Below, piece by piece: positions 42,928 through 52,984 of a stretch of DNA of 64,000 bases. The number at the start of each line of letters is the position of its first letter. Positions within the stretch are counted from its first letter, which is position 1. The notes beneath the pieces are model-generated. The model was not told the origin of the DNA and searched no databases. It was given only the letters and a program-made list of their open reading frames with translations. Source of the DNA: Alsobacter sp045348435. GTDB taxonomy: Bacteria; Pseudomonadota; Alphaproteobacteria; Rhizobiales; Beijerinckiaceae. Position numbers and translations under genes: made by a program. The DNA is taken from positions 744,001 through 808,000 of the forward strand of contig NZ_CP157484.1 in assembly GCF_045348435.1 (NCBI RefSeq), written 5' to 3'.

Positions 42928-43868
42928 GCGACGTCCTCGCCCAGCTGATGCAGGTCGGCTTTCTGGCCGCCATCGTGCGCATCGCCACGCCGCTGATCCT
43001 GGCCACGCTGGGCGAGATGATCTCCGAACGCGCCGGCGTCCTCAATCTCGGGATCGAGGGCATCATGCTGCTCTCGGCGATGACGGGCTTCACAGCGGCC
43101 AACCTCACCGGGAATCTCTGGATCGGCATCCTGGCCGCCATCGCGACGGGGGCGCTGGCGGGCGCGCTGCACGCCGTGTTCACGGTGGGGCTGGGCCTGA
43201 GCCAGCACGTCGCCGGCATCGGGCTCACACTGTTCAGCTCCGGGCTCGCCTATTTCCTGTTCCGACTGATCTACGGCCAGCGCAGCGCGTCGCCCAGCAT
43301 CGTCAGCTTCCAGCCTGTCCCGATCCCGGCGCTCTCCGAGATTCCGATCCTTGGGCCGGTGCTCTTCAACCAGTTCGCCCTGGTCTATGTCGGCCTGCTG
43401 GCCGTGCCGGTGATCGCGGTGCTGCTCTATCGCACGCCCTGGGGCCTGGCGCTGCGCATGGCGGGCGAGAACCCGCGCGCAGCCGACTCGGCCGGCGTCG
43501 ACGTCGTGGCGATCCGCTTCCAGGCCGTGGTGCTGGGCGGCGCCTTCATGGGGCTCGCGGGCGCGTTCCTGTCTATGGCGCAGTTCAACGCCTTCACGTT
43601 CGGCGTCGTGTCCGGCCGTGGCTGGGTGGCGATCGCGCTCGTCGTCTTCGGCCGCTGGGACCCGTGGCGCTGCGCCGGCGCGGCGTTGCTCTTCGCCGCC
43701 ATCGACGCCCTGCAGCTGCGCCTGCAGGCGAGCGGCATCGGCCACATTCCATATGAGGCCTTCCTGATCCTGCCCTTCGTGCTGACCATCGTCGCCATGG
43801 CGATCATGTCGCGCAACGCAGTGGCCCCGGCGGCGCTGCTGAAGCCGTTCCGCAAGGAAGAGCGCTGA
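42924..43868 (+). CDS. ABC transporter permease, nucleoside/base type (YufQ-like)
   Basis: The 314-residue second permease has the typical start IVRIATPLILATLGEMISERAGVLNLGIEGIMLLSA and the coupling-loop segment GENPRAADSAGVDVVAIR, followed by GGAFMGLAGAFLS. About eight membrane helices are predicted. It is the last gene of the BMP-type operon and converges on the ornithine aminotransferase gene 39 bases away. Confidence 0.92.
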   Translation: MSDVLAQLMQVGFLAAIVRIATPLILATLGEMISERAGVLNLGIEGIMLLSAMTGFTAANLTGNLWIGILAAIATGALAGALHAVFTVGLGLSQHVAGIGLTLFSSGLAYFLFRLIYGQRSASPSIVSFQPVPIPALSEIPILGPVLFNQFALVYVGLLAVPVIAVLLYRTPWGLALRMAGENPRAADSAGVDVVAIRFQAVVLGGAFMGLAGAFLSMAQFNAFTFGVVSGRGWVAIALVVFGRWDPWRCAGAALLFAAIDALQLRLQASGIGHIPYEAFLILPFVLTIVAMAIMSRNAVAPAALLKPFRKEER

Positions 43869-43907
43869 CCGGACCCGGCGCGCGATCCGGAGAGCGGCGC
43901 GCGCCGA

Positions 43908-45131
43908 TCACGCCCCCGCCACGGCCTCGCTGCGCAGCACGGCCCCGATCTGCTCGACGGCCCAGTCGGCCTGGTCCTGCGTGATCACCAGGGGGGGTGA
44001 GATGCGGATGGTGTGGCCATGGGTGTCTTTGGCCAGCAAGCCGCGGTTTTTCAGGGCGTAGCAGAAGCGACGCGCCCCGCCGGCCTCGGGATGCAGCTCG
44101 ACCGCCAGCATCAGCCCGCGCCCGCGCACCTCCTTGGCGATGTTGCTCCCGAGCCCCTCGAGAGCCGTCTTCATGGCCGCGCCGATGCGGGCGGAGTTCT
44201 CGATCATGCCCTCGTCGACCAGCACCCTCAGCGCCATGCGGGCGACCGCGCAGGCGAGCGGGTTGCCGCCGAAGGTGCTGCCGTGCTGCCCCGGCTGGAG
44301 CACGCCGAGCACCTGCGTGTTGGAGAGCACGGCGGAGACCGGGTAGAAGCCGCCCGACAGCGCCTTGCCGACCAGCGTGACGTCGGCCTCGACGCCCTCG
44401 TGCTCCTCGGCCAGCAGCTTGCCCGTTCGGCCGAGCCCGGTCTGGATCTCGTCCAGGATGAACGTGACCCCGTGGGCGGTGCACAGCTCGCGCACCCGGC
44501 GCAGATAGCCCGGCGGCGGGATGATCACCCCCGCCTCGCCCTGGATGGGCTCGATCAACACCGCCACCGTATTGGGCGTGATGGCGGCCTCCAGCGCCGC
44601 AGCGTCGCCGAATGGCGTGACCCGGAAGCCGGGAGCGAAGGGCCCGAAACCGCCGCGCGCCTCCGGGTCCGTGCTGAACCCCACGATGCCGAGCGTGCGG
44701 CCGTGGAAATTGTCCGACGCGACGATGATCTCCGCCTGCCCGGCGGGCACGCCCTTCACCTCGTAGCCCCATTTGCGCACCGCCTTGACGGCGGTCTCGA
44801 CGGCCTCCGCGCCGGTGTTCATGGGCAGGATCTTGTGCGCGTTCGTCAGCGCCGCGACCTCTTCGTAGAAGAGCGCCAGCTGGTCGTTGCGGAACGCCCG
44901 CGACGTCAATGTCAGCTTGCGCGCCTGCTCGATCATGGCCTCCAGGATGCGCGGATGGCAGTGGCCCTGGTTAACGGCCGAATAGGCCGAGAGGCAGTCC
45001 AGGTAGCGGTTGCCGTCCACGTCCCAGACATGGACGCCCTCGCCGCGCGACAGCACGACGTCGAGCGGGGCGTAGTTATGGGCGCCGAGCGTCTGCTCGA
45101 CCGCGATGAGGTCGGCCGCATGCATGCTCAT
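43908..45131 (-). CDS. rocD: Ornithine aminotransferase
   Basis: RocD moves the delta-amino group of ornithine to 2-oxoglutarate, giving glutamate semialdehyde in arginine breakdown. The 407-residue class III PLP enzyme shows the ornithine aminotransferase start HNYAPLDVVLSRGEGVHVWDVDG, PMNTGAEAVETAVKAVRKWGY, SDNFHGRT, the PLP-phosphate/aspartate region FILDEIQTGLGRTGK and the PLP lysine in VGKALSGGFYPVSAV. Its start overlaps the arginase stop by four bases (45128-45131), so both are made together. Confidence 0.94.
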   Translation of the reverse strand: MSMHAADLIAVEQTLGAHNYAPLDVVLSRGEGVHVWDVDGNRYLDCLSAYSAVNQGHCHPRILEAMIEQARKLTLTSRAFRNDQLALFYEEVAALTNAHKILPMNTGAEAVETAVKAVRKWGYEVKGVPAGQAEIIVASDNFHGRTLGIVGFSTDPEARGGFGPFAPGFRVTPFGDAAALEAAITPNTVAVLIEPIQGEAGVIIPPPGYLRRVRELCTAHGVTFILDEIQTGLGRTGKLLAEEHEGVEADVTLVGKALSGGFYPVSAVLSNTQVLGVLQPGQHGSTFGGNPLACAVARMALRVLVDEGMIENSARIGAAMKTALEGLGSNIAKEVRGRGLMLAVELHPEAGGARRFCYALKNRGLLAKDTHGHTIRISPPLVITQDQADWAVEQIGAVLRSEAVAGA

Positions 45132-46177
45132 CCCACCACCTCCATGGCGCTGGACCCGTGGGTCTGAAGGGTCGGCCGGCGCGTCCCCACGTCGCGCCGG
45201 AGCAGGATCGAGCGGCCCAGCAGGCTGGCCGTGAGGTCGGCCATCAGCAGGGCGCTCTTGCCGCGCTCGTCCAGGAAGGGGTTGAGCTCGACCAGGTCGA
45301 TGGAGCCCACGAGGCCGCTGTCGTGCAGCATCTCCATCACGAGATGCGCCTCGCGGTAGGTCGCCCCGCCCGGCACGGTGGTGCCGACGCCCGGCGCGAT
45401 CTGCGGGTCGAGGAAGTCCACGTCCAGGCTGACGTGGAGATGCGTCCGGTCGGGGTCGAGCCCCTCCAGCATGCGCTGCATCAGCACCGAGACGCCGAAC
45501 TCGTCGATCAGCCGCATGTCGTTGCAGGCGATGCCGTGGTCCTCGATCGCCTCGCGCTCCTGCGCGTCGATGGAGCGGATGCCGAACAGGTGCACCTTGT
45601 CGGCCGGCACGGGCGGGAACGGCCGTCCGCCGAGCAGCGGCGCGAGGCTGCGGTCGCCGCACAGGAACGCGACGGACATGCCGTGCATGTTGCCGGAGGG
45701 CGTCGTCGCGGGCGTGTTGAAATCGGAATGGGCGTCGAGCCAGAGCACGACCAGGTCCTTGCCGGTCTCGCCGCAGCGGCGCGCGACGGCGCTGACCGTG
45801 CCCATGGAGAGGCTGTGGTCGCCGCCCATGAACACCGGCAGCGCCCCGGAGGTCATCATCCCATAGGCCCGGTCGTGGATGGCGGCCGTCCAGGCCGCGA
45901 TCTCCGCCACGTTGCGGCAGCGCTCGGCCAGCGGCTGCAGCGACGGCGCGAGCGCCGCCTGCGGGGACGCGATGTCGCCATGGTCCTTCACCCGGTAGCC
46001 CAGGCCGGCCAGCGTCTCCGGCAGTCCGGCGGTGCGAAGCGCCGCGGGTCCCATCAGGGTTCCGCGGGCGCCCGCGCCATATTCGAGCGGGATCCCGAGA
46101 AGCGCGATCTCCGACAGGGCGGCGTCATGCCGCCGGGCGCGGGACGCCTGCTGCGACGGGGCTGGACTATGGGCCAA
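45128..46177 (-). CDS. rocF: Arginase
   Basis: RocF hydrolyses arginine to ornithine and urea. The 349-residue protein has the binuclear manganese motifs GGDHSLSMG, DAHSDFNT and SLDVDFLDP, and the GIPLEYGAGARGTLMGP opening common to arginases. The N-terminal 25 residues (PSQQASRARRHD) are an extra polar extension, and translation may start later. It is first in the minus-strand operon and divergent from an Lrp-type regulator 114 bases away, the typical layout for amino-acid-induced arginine catabolism. Confidence 0.94.
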   Translation of the reverse strand: MAHSPAPSQQASRARRHDAALSEIALLGIPLEYGAGARGTLMGPAALRTAGLPETLAGLGYRVKDHGDIASPQAALAPSLQPLAERCRNVAEIAAWTAAIHDRAYGMMTSGALPVFMGGDHSLSMGTVSAVARRCGETGKDLVVLWLDAHSDFNTPATTPSGNMHGMSVAFLCGDRSLAPLLGGRPFPPVPADKVHLFGIRSIDAQEREAIEDHGIACNDMRLIDEFGVSVLMQRMLEGLDPDRTHLHVSLDVDFLDPQIAPGVGTTVPGGATYREAHLVMEMLHDSGLVGSIDLVELNPFLDERGKSALLMADLTASLLGRSILLRRDVGTRRPTLQTHGSSAMEVVG

Positions 46178-46291
46178 GGCTCTCTCTCCGGGTGTTCGAC
46201 AATTCCGATCGATGATGCGGGACCGCGTGCTGAACAGAAAGCCAGCAATGTGCTACAATCAGCCATTGCGCTGACGATAAGGCAGGCTCGG
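46178..46291. promoter_or_regulatory. Divergent promoter region of rocF-rocD and the Lrp-type regulator
   Basis: This 114-base gap between divergent starts must contain both promoters and probably Lrp-type binding sites. No clean palindrome could be assigned by eye. Confidence 0.45.
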
Positions 46292-46735
46292 ATGGCGATC
46301 AGTCAGAAGCACGGCTCTCTGGACGAGACCGACCGTCGGCTGGTCGAGCTGCTGCGCAGCGACGCCCGGATGCCGGCCGCCACGCTGGCGCGCATTCTCG
46401 ACGTCTCGCGCGGCACCGTCGCCAACCGCATCGCGCGCCTGATTGACGACAAGGTGCTCCTGGGCTTCACCGCGCGGCTGGGCTCCGAGGCCGACGCGGT
46501 GGGCGTGCGCGCGCTCACCATGCTGGAGGTCCGAACGGTCGACATGAAGTCCGTCGTCGGCCCCCTGAAGCGCATCCCCGAAGCCGCCCGCGTCTACTCC
46601 ACCAATGGCCGCTGGGACCTGGCCGTCGAACTGAACGCCCATGACCTCGGCGCGCTCGACCGCGCCATCTCGCAGATCCGGGCCATCCGGGGCGTGTCCC
46701 ACTCGGAGACCAGCATCCTGCTCGCCGAGCTGTGA
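46292..46735 (+). CDS. Lrp/AsnC-family transcriptional regulator
   Basis: The 147-residue protein has the Lrp/AsnC winged helix at the N-terminus (LDETDRRLVELLRSDARMPAATLARILDVSRGTVANRIARLID) and the RAM ligand-binding domain after residue 70 (ALTMLEVRTVDMK, VYSTNGRWDLAVEL). It lies divergently next to rocF-rocD and most likely senses arginine or ornithine to switch that operon, as ArgR/PutR/BkdR-like members do. It has a good start directly before the domain. Confidence 0.9.
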   Translation: MAISQKHGSLDETDRRLVELLRSDARMPAATLARILDVSRGTVANRIARLIDDKVLLGFTARLGSEADAVGVRALTMLEVRTVDMKSVVGPLKRIPEAARVYSTNGRWDLAVELNAHDLGALDRAISQIRAIRGVSHSETSILLAEL

Positions 46736-46759
46736 GGCCTGCGCCCGGCGCCGGAGCCG

Positions 46760-46790
46760 TTGACACAACCCCGGATTGAAGACCATCCTC
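46760..46790 (+). promoter_or_regulatory. Probable thiC promoter
   Basis: TTGACA at 46760-46765 is a consensus -35 element. A weak -10 candidate lies in GACCATCC at 46781-46788. The TPP riboswitch begins just after. Confidence 0.5.
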
Positions 46791-46796
46791 GGCGCA

Positions 46797-46883
<87 letters not shown>

Positions 46884-46943
46884 AACCTGCTTCACGGCGC
46901 CACCCCACGCGAGTCCCGGGTCTCCATCGCACCAGGAGATCCC

Positions 46944-48812
<1,869 letters not shown>

Positions 48813-48835
48813 AAGGCGGACCCTGACGCAAAAAA

Positions 48836-48858
48836 CCGCCGGCGCGGGACGCCGGCGG
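48836..48858 (-). terminator. Hairpin with U-tract on the minus strand
   Basis: CCGCCGGCG-CGGGA-CGCCGGCGG forms a perfect nine-base stem 23 bases after the thiC stop. The run of A at 48830-48835 comes before the stem on the plus strand, so the U-tract follows it only on the minus strand. It may still end thiC transcription, but by shape it terminates leftward transcription. Confidence 0.6.
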
Positions 48859-49089
48859 AAGGGGATTTCCCCTGGCCTGACGCAACGCGGCCAGGGGACG
48901 GTCTCGGAGGGAAGTCGAGAAGGAGAGCCTCTCGGCCGCATCATCAGACCACGGTGGAGCCATTCGGCGTGTGAGCGAGTTCACAGGACGCCGCACCGGG
49001 CCCCGATGCGCGTTCCGCTTGACGGCGGAGAACGCCGGCGGCCACTCTGGCGGCTGGCGGGGGCCAGCATTGGCAATCGTGAGGGCTCC

Positions 49090-50010
49090 ATGTTTCGTAT
49101 CGTGAAGACGCTCGGGCTGGCGTTGGCGCTGACGGCGGGCGCAGCAGGCGCGAGCCGCGCCGCCGACGTCGTCGTCTCCTCCAAGCTCGACACGGAAGCG
49201 ACGTTGCTGGGCAACGTCATCCGCCTCGTCCTGGAGGCCAACGGCGTCAAGACGCAAGACCGCCTCACGCTTGGCGGCACGCCCGTGGTCCGCAAGGCGA
49301 TCACGTCCGGCGAGATCGACATCTACCCGGAATACACAGGCAACGCGGCCTTCTTCTTCAACAAGGCGGAAGACCCGGCCTGGAAGGATCTCGCCAAGGG
49401 CTACGAAATGGCCAGGAAGCTCGACTACGACGCCAACAAGATCGTCTGGCTGACGCCCGCGCCCGCCAACAATACCTGGGCGATCGCCGTCCGCAAGGAC
49501 GTGGCGAGCGGCGCCAAGCTCGCCACCATGAGCGATTTTGGCAAGTGGGTGTCAGGCGGCGGAAAGGTGAAGCTCGCGGGCTCGGCCGAGTTCGTGAACT
49601 CGGCGGCCGCCCTGCCGTCCTTCCAGAAAACCTACGGCTTCGCCCTGAAGCCCGACCAGCTCCTGGTGCTCTCGGGCGGCGACACCGCGGCCACCATCAA
49701 GGCCGCGGCGGACCAGTCGAACGGGACCAACGCCGCCATGGTGTACGGCACGGACGGCGGCATCGCGGCCTCCGGCCTCGCCGTGATGGAGGACGACAAG
49801 AACGACCAGCCGGTCTATGCGCCGGCCCCCATCATCCGCGAGTCGGTGCTGAAGGAGCATCCGAAGATCGCCGACATGCTGAAGCCCGTCTTCGAGAGCT
49901 TCACGCGCGAGACCCTGCAGGAGCTGAACGCGCGCATCCAGGTGGGCGGCGAGCCCGCCAAGGCGGTGGCCGAGGACTACCTGAAATCCAAGGGCCTGCT
50001 GAAGAAGTAA
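49090..50010 (+). CDS. osmF: Glycine betaine/choline-type ABC binding protein (OsmF/YehZ-like)
   Basis: This 306-residue periplasmic protein has a signal peptide (1-27, ending SRAA) and an OpuAC-type ligand domain: VVVSSKLDTEATLLGNVIRLVLEANG, DIYPEYTGNAAFFFN, LTPAPANNTWAIAVRKD, and VMEDDKNDQPVYAPAPIIRESVLKEHP. This is the OsmF/YehZ group, which takes part in compatible-solute or low-affinity betaine transport. It is the first of four transporter genes spaced by less than ten bases. Confidence 0.9.
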   Translation: MFRIVKTLGLALALTAGAAGASRAADVVVSSKLDTEATLLGNVIRLVLEANGVKTQDRLTLGGTPVVRKAITSGEIDIYPEYTGNAAFFFNKAEDPAWKDLAKGYEMARKLDYDANKIVWLTPAPANNTWAIAVRKDVASGAKLATMSDFGKWVSGGGKVKLAGSAEFVNSAAALPSFQKTYGFALKPDQLLVLSGGDTAATIKAAADQSNGTNAAMVYGTDGGIAASGLAVMEDDKNDQPVYAPAPIIRESVLKEHPKIADMLKPVFESFTRETLQELNARIQVGGEPAKAVAEDYLKSKGLLKK

Positions 50011-50017
50011 GCGCGCC

Positions 50018-51232
50018 GTGGCCGGGCCGTCCGGAACCGCCGCCGCGCTGCCAGCGCCTTCGGCGGCGCGCGGCGGCGAACGGACCCGCCGCATCGATCG
50101 CCTCGGCGTGCTCCTGTGCGCCATCGGCGGCGCCGGGACGGCCTTGCTGCCCTTCCTCGTCTTCAAGGCCAACCGGATCGCCTCGGGCGCTCCGAAAGGC
50201 GTGTGGGAGGCCCTGCCGCCCGCCGGCGCCGCGGCGTTCTGGTCGGCGGTCGGCGGCGTCGCGGTCGTCGCCGTGCTGGTGGGGAGCCCCAAGGCCCGGC
50301 TCGCCGCCTCCCTGGCCGGAGTGGTCGCGCTTCTGGGCGCCGTCGCTCTCGGCGCCGCCCATCTCTCCCCGCCGGGCGACCGCTTCGCCCGCATCGCGCC
50401 GGGCGGCGGCGCCTGGCTGCTCCTGCTCGCCGTCGGCCTGATGGCCACCGACGCGCTCGCCCGGCTGAGGCCCGGCCCGCTCGCCCGCGTGCTGGCCTTG
50501 GCGGCGGCGGGCGCCGTCGCGGCCCTGATGCTCAAGTCCGGCCTGTTCGATTCCCTGTCGGTGCTGCGCGAATACGCCTCGCGCGCGGAGGTGTTCGCCC
50601 GCGAGGCGCGCCAGCACGTGCTGCTCGCCGGCGGCTCGGTGGCCGCCGCCATCCTGGCGGGCGCTCCGCTGGGCGCCGCGTGCCACCGGTCCCCGCGGCT
50701 GCGCGCCGCGGCGCTGCCGGCGCTCAACATCGTCCAGACGATCCCCAGCATCGCGCTCTTCGGCATCCTGATGGCCCCTCTGGGCTATCTGGGGCGGGCC
50801 TTCCCCCTGGCGGGCGATCTCGGCGTGCGGGGCATCGGCGCGGCCCCCGCGCTCGTGGCGCTGTTCCTCTACGCCCTGCTGCCGCTGACGGCGAACACGG
50901 CGCTCGGCCTGCGGCAGGTCTCCCCCGCCGCCGTGGACGCGGCCTACGGCATGGGCATGACCCGCTGGCAGGTGCTGCGCGGCGTGGAGATCCCGCTCGC
51001 GCTGCCGGTCATCCTCACCGGCGTGCGCATCGTGCTGGTCCAGAACATCGGCCTCGCCACCGTGGCGGCGCTGATCGGCGGCGGCGGACTGGGGACTTTC
51101 GTGTTCCAGGGCGTCGGCCAGACCGCGATCGACCTCGTCCTGCTCGGGGCCGTCCCCACGGTCGCGCTCGCCTTCTCGGCCGCGGTGCTGCTGGACGCGG
51201 CCGTGGATGCGCTGCGAAAGGCGCCCGCATGA
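50018..51232 (+). CDS. yehY: ABC permease, YehY-like (long N-terminal membrane domain)
   Basis: The 404-residue permease has an extra N-terminal block of about five membrane helices (about 28-180) before the standard BPD_transp_1 permease domain (about 200-400) with LNIVQTIPSIALFGILMAPLG and the coupling-type AAYGMGMTRWQVLRGVEIPLALPVILTGVR. This long form is characteristic of YehY/OsmY. GTG 50018 lies seven bases after the osmF stop. The stop overlaps the ATPase ATG (51229-51232). Confidence 0.88.
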   Translation: MAGPSGTAAALPAPSAARGGERTRRIDRLGVLLCAIGGAGTALLPFLVFKANRIASGAPKGVWEALPPAGAAAFWSAVGGVAVVAVLVGSPKARLAASLAGVVALLGAVALGAAHLSPPGDRFARIAPGGGAWLLLLAVGLMATDALARLRPGPLARVLALAAAGAVAALMLKSGLFDSLSVLREYASRAEVFAREARQHVLLAGGSVAAAILAGAPLGAACHRSPRLRAAALPALNIVQTIPSIALFGILMAPLGYLGRAFPLAGDLGVRGIGAAPALVALFLYALLPLTANTALGLRQVSPAAVDAAYGMGMTRWQVLRGVEIPLALPVILTGVRIVLVQNIGLATVAALIGGGGLGTFVFQGVGQTAIDLVLLGAVPTVALAFSAAVLLDAAVDALRKAPA

Positions 51233-52173
51233 TCGTCCTCGACGCCCTCACCAAGCGCTACGGCGACACGACGGTCGTCGACCGCGTGTCCATGATCATC
51301 GAGCCCGGGACCATCGCGGTCGTGGTCGGGCAGTCCGGCTCGGGCAAGTCGACGCTGCTGCGCATGATCAACCGGCTGGTGGAGCCCAGCTCCGGAACGG
51401 TCACCATCGACGGCGTCGACGTCGCGGCCAAGCCCGGCCACGAGCTGAGGCGCGGCATCGGCTACGCCATCCAGGGCCACGGCCTGTTTCCCCATCGCAC
51501 GGTGGCGCAGAACATCGCCACCGTGCCGCGCCTGCTGGGCTGGCCGCGCGCCCGCATCGCGGCGCGGGTCGCGGAGTTGCTGGAGGCCTTCGGGCTCGAT
51601 CCAGCGCTGTTCGCCGGCAAATATCCGCATGAGCTCTCCGGCGGCGAGCAGCAGCGGGTGGGCGTCGCCCGCGCCCTGGCGACCGAGCCCAACATCCTTC
51701 TCATGGACGAGCCCTTCGGGGCGCTGGACCCCATCATTCGCATGAAGGCGCAGGACGACCTCCTCGCCATCCAGCGCCGCTTCGGCACCACCATCCTGCT
51801 CGTCACCCACGACATGGACGAGGCTTTCCATCTGGGAGACCGCATCGCCGTGATGAGCGGCGGCCGCCTCTTGCAATATGGCGCGCCGGCCGAGCTGCTG
51901 GTTCGCCCGGCGGACGACTACGTCGCCCGGCTCACCGGGTCCTCCGAGCGCGCCTTCCGGCTGCTGTCGCTGTTGCGGGCCGGCGACGCCGTGGAGCCCG
52001 GCCCCCCGCCGGCCGGGACGCCGGGCGCCGTCGACGCCGAGGCCAGCCTCAAGGACGCGCTGGCCGAACTCGTCTGGCGCGGCGTCGACCGGATCGCCGT
52101 GACGGGGCCGGACGACCGGCCGCTCGGGGTGTTGACCCTGCGCGGCGTGCTGGAGCGGGGGAGGGCGCGGTGA
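51229..52173 (+). CDS. yehX: ABC ATP-binding protein, YehX/OsmV-like
   Basis: The 314-residue ATPase shows Walker A GQSGSGKST, Q-loop GYAIQGHGLFPHRTV, signature LSGGEQQRVGVARAL, Walker B ILLMDEPFGALD and the H-loop VTHDMDEAF. After residue 245 comes a partial CBS-like regulatory region (LAELVWRGVDRIAVTG). Such ATPases couple osmoprotectant uptake, and the CBS region may sense ionic strength. It overlaps both neighbouring permease genes by four bases. Confidence 0.92.
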   Translation: MIVLDALTKRYGDTTVVDRVSMIIEPGTIAVVVGQSGSGKSTLLRMINRLVEPSSGTVTIDGVDVAAKPGHELRRGIGYAIQGHGLFPHRTVAQNIATVPRLLGWPRARIAARVAELLEAFGLDPALFAGKYPHELSGGEQQRVGVARALATEPNILLMDEPFGALDPIIRMKAQDDLLAIQRRFGTTILLVTHDMDEAFHLGDRIAVMSGGRLLQYGAPAELLVRPADDYVARLTGSSERAFRLLSLLRAGDAVEPGPPPAGTPGAVDAEASLKDALAELVWRGVDRIAVTGPDDRPLGVLTLRGVLERGRAR

Positions 52174-52916
52174 CGCTGCGGGCCTTGTGGCCGAGGCTCC
52201 TCGCGGCCGCCCTGCTGGCCGCCTTCCTGCTCTCGCCCCAGAGCTTCGCGCCGGTCTTCGCGCCGCTCACGCATGACGGCGCGCCGGCGATCTACAACCA
52301 GGCCAGCCTGCTGGCGCTGGCGCTCGCCCATCTGCGGCTGGTCGCGCTGGCGACGGCCGCGAGCGCCGTGGTGGCCGTGAGCCTCGGCGTGCTCGTCACG
52401 CGCCGGATCGGGGCGGAGTTCATGCCCCTGTCGCGGGCGATCGTGAATATCGGCCAGACCTTCCCGCCCGTCGCCGTGCTGGCCGTCGCGGTGCCGCTCG
52501 TCGGCTTCGGAGAGGCGCCGACCCTCATCGCGCTCTTCGTCTACGGGCTGCTGCCCATTTTCGAGAACACCATCGGCGGGCTTCAGCAGACGCCCGCTGC
52601 GGTGATCGACGCCGCGCGGGGCGCCGGCATGAGCCCGCTCCAGCGCCTCTGGCAGGTCGAGCTGCCGCTCGCCGCGCCGCAGATCTTCGAGGGCGTGCGC
52701 CTCTCCACCGTCATCGCGATCGGGACGGCCACGATCGGGTCGACGGTGGCCGCCAAGGGGCTGGGCGAAGTCATAATCGCCGGCCTGCTCTCCGACAACA
52801 CTGCCTTCGTGGTCCAGGGCGGCCTCGTCGTCGGCCTCATGGCCGTGCTGGTCTATGACGCGCTGTCGGCGGGCGAACGCGCCCTCCTGCGCAGGATCGG
52901 GCTCCCGGCCCGCTAG
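52170..52916 (+). CDS. yehW: ABC permease, YehW-like
   Basis: The 248-residue permease has six predicted helices with the permease core VNIGQTFPPVAVLAVAVPLVGFG and the coupling helix DAARGAGMSPLQRLWQVELPLAAPQIFEGVR. It forms the second permease half together with YehY. GTG 52170 overlaps the ATPase stop. A half copy of the rhizobial-type intergenic repeat begins at its stop codon. Confidence 0.9.
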   Translation: MTLRALWPRLLAAALLAAFLLSPQSFAPVFAPLTHDGAPAIYNQASLLALALAHLRLVALATAASAVVAVSLGVLVTRRIGAEFMPLSRAIVNIGQTFPPVAVLAVAVPLVGFGEAPTLIALFVYGLLPIFENTIGGLQQTPAAVIDAARGAGMSPLQRLWQVELPLAAPQIFEGVRLSTVIAIGTATIGSTVAAKGLGEVIIAGLLSDNTAFVVQGGLVVGLMAVLVYDALSAGERALLRRIGLPAR

Positions 52917-52984
52917 AGCGCGCTGCGAAACGGTGGAATCCGGCTTTTCGCATGAAGCATGCGACCCCTCCCAAAAAACCTAGA
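52914..52984. repeat. Rhizobial-type intergenic repeat, half copy
   Basis: TAGAGCGCGCTGCGAAACGG, TGGAATCCGGCTTTTCGCAT and GAAGCATGCGACC match the first half of the units at 28672 and 35473; the sequence then ends in CCTAGACC, where the second palindrome would begin. The copy lies between convergent genes and abuts both stop codons. Confidence 0.7.
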
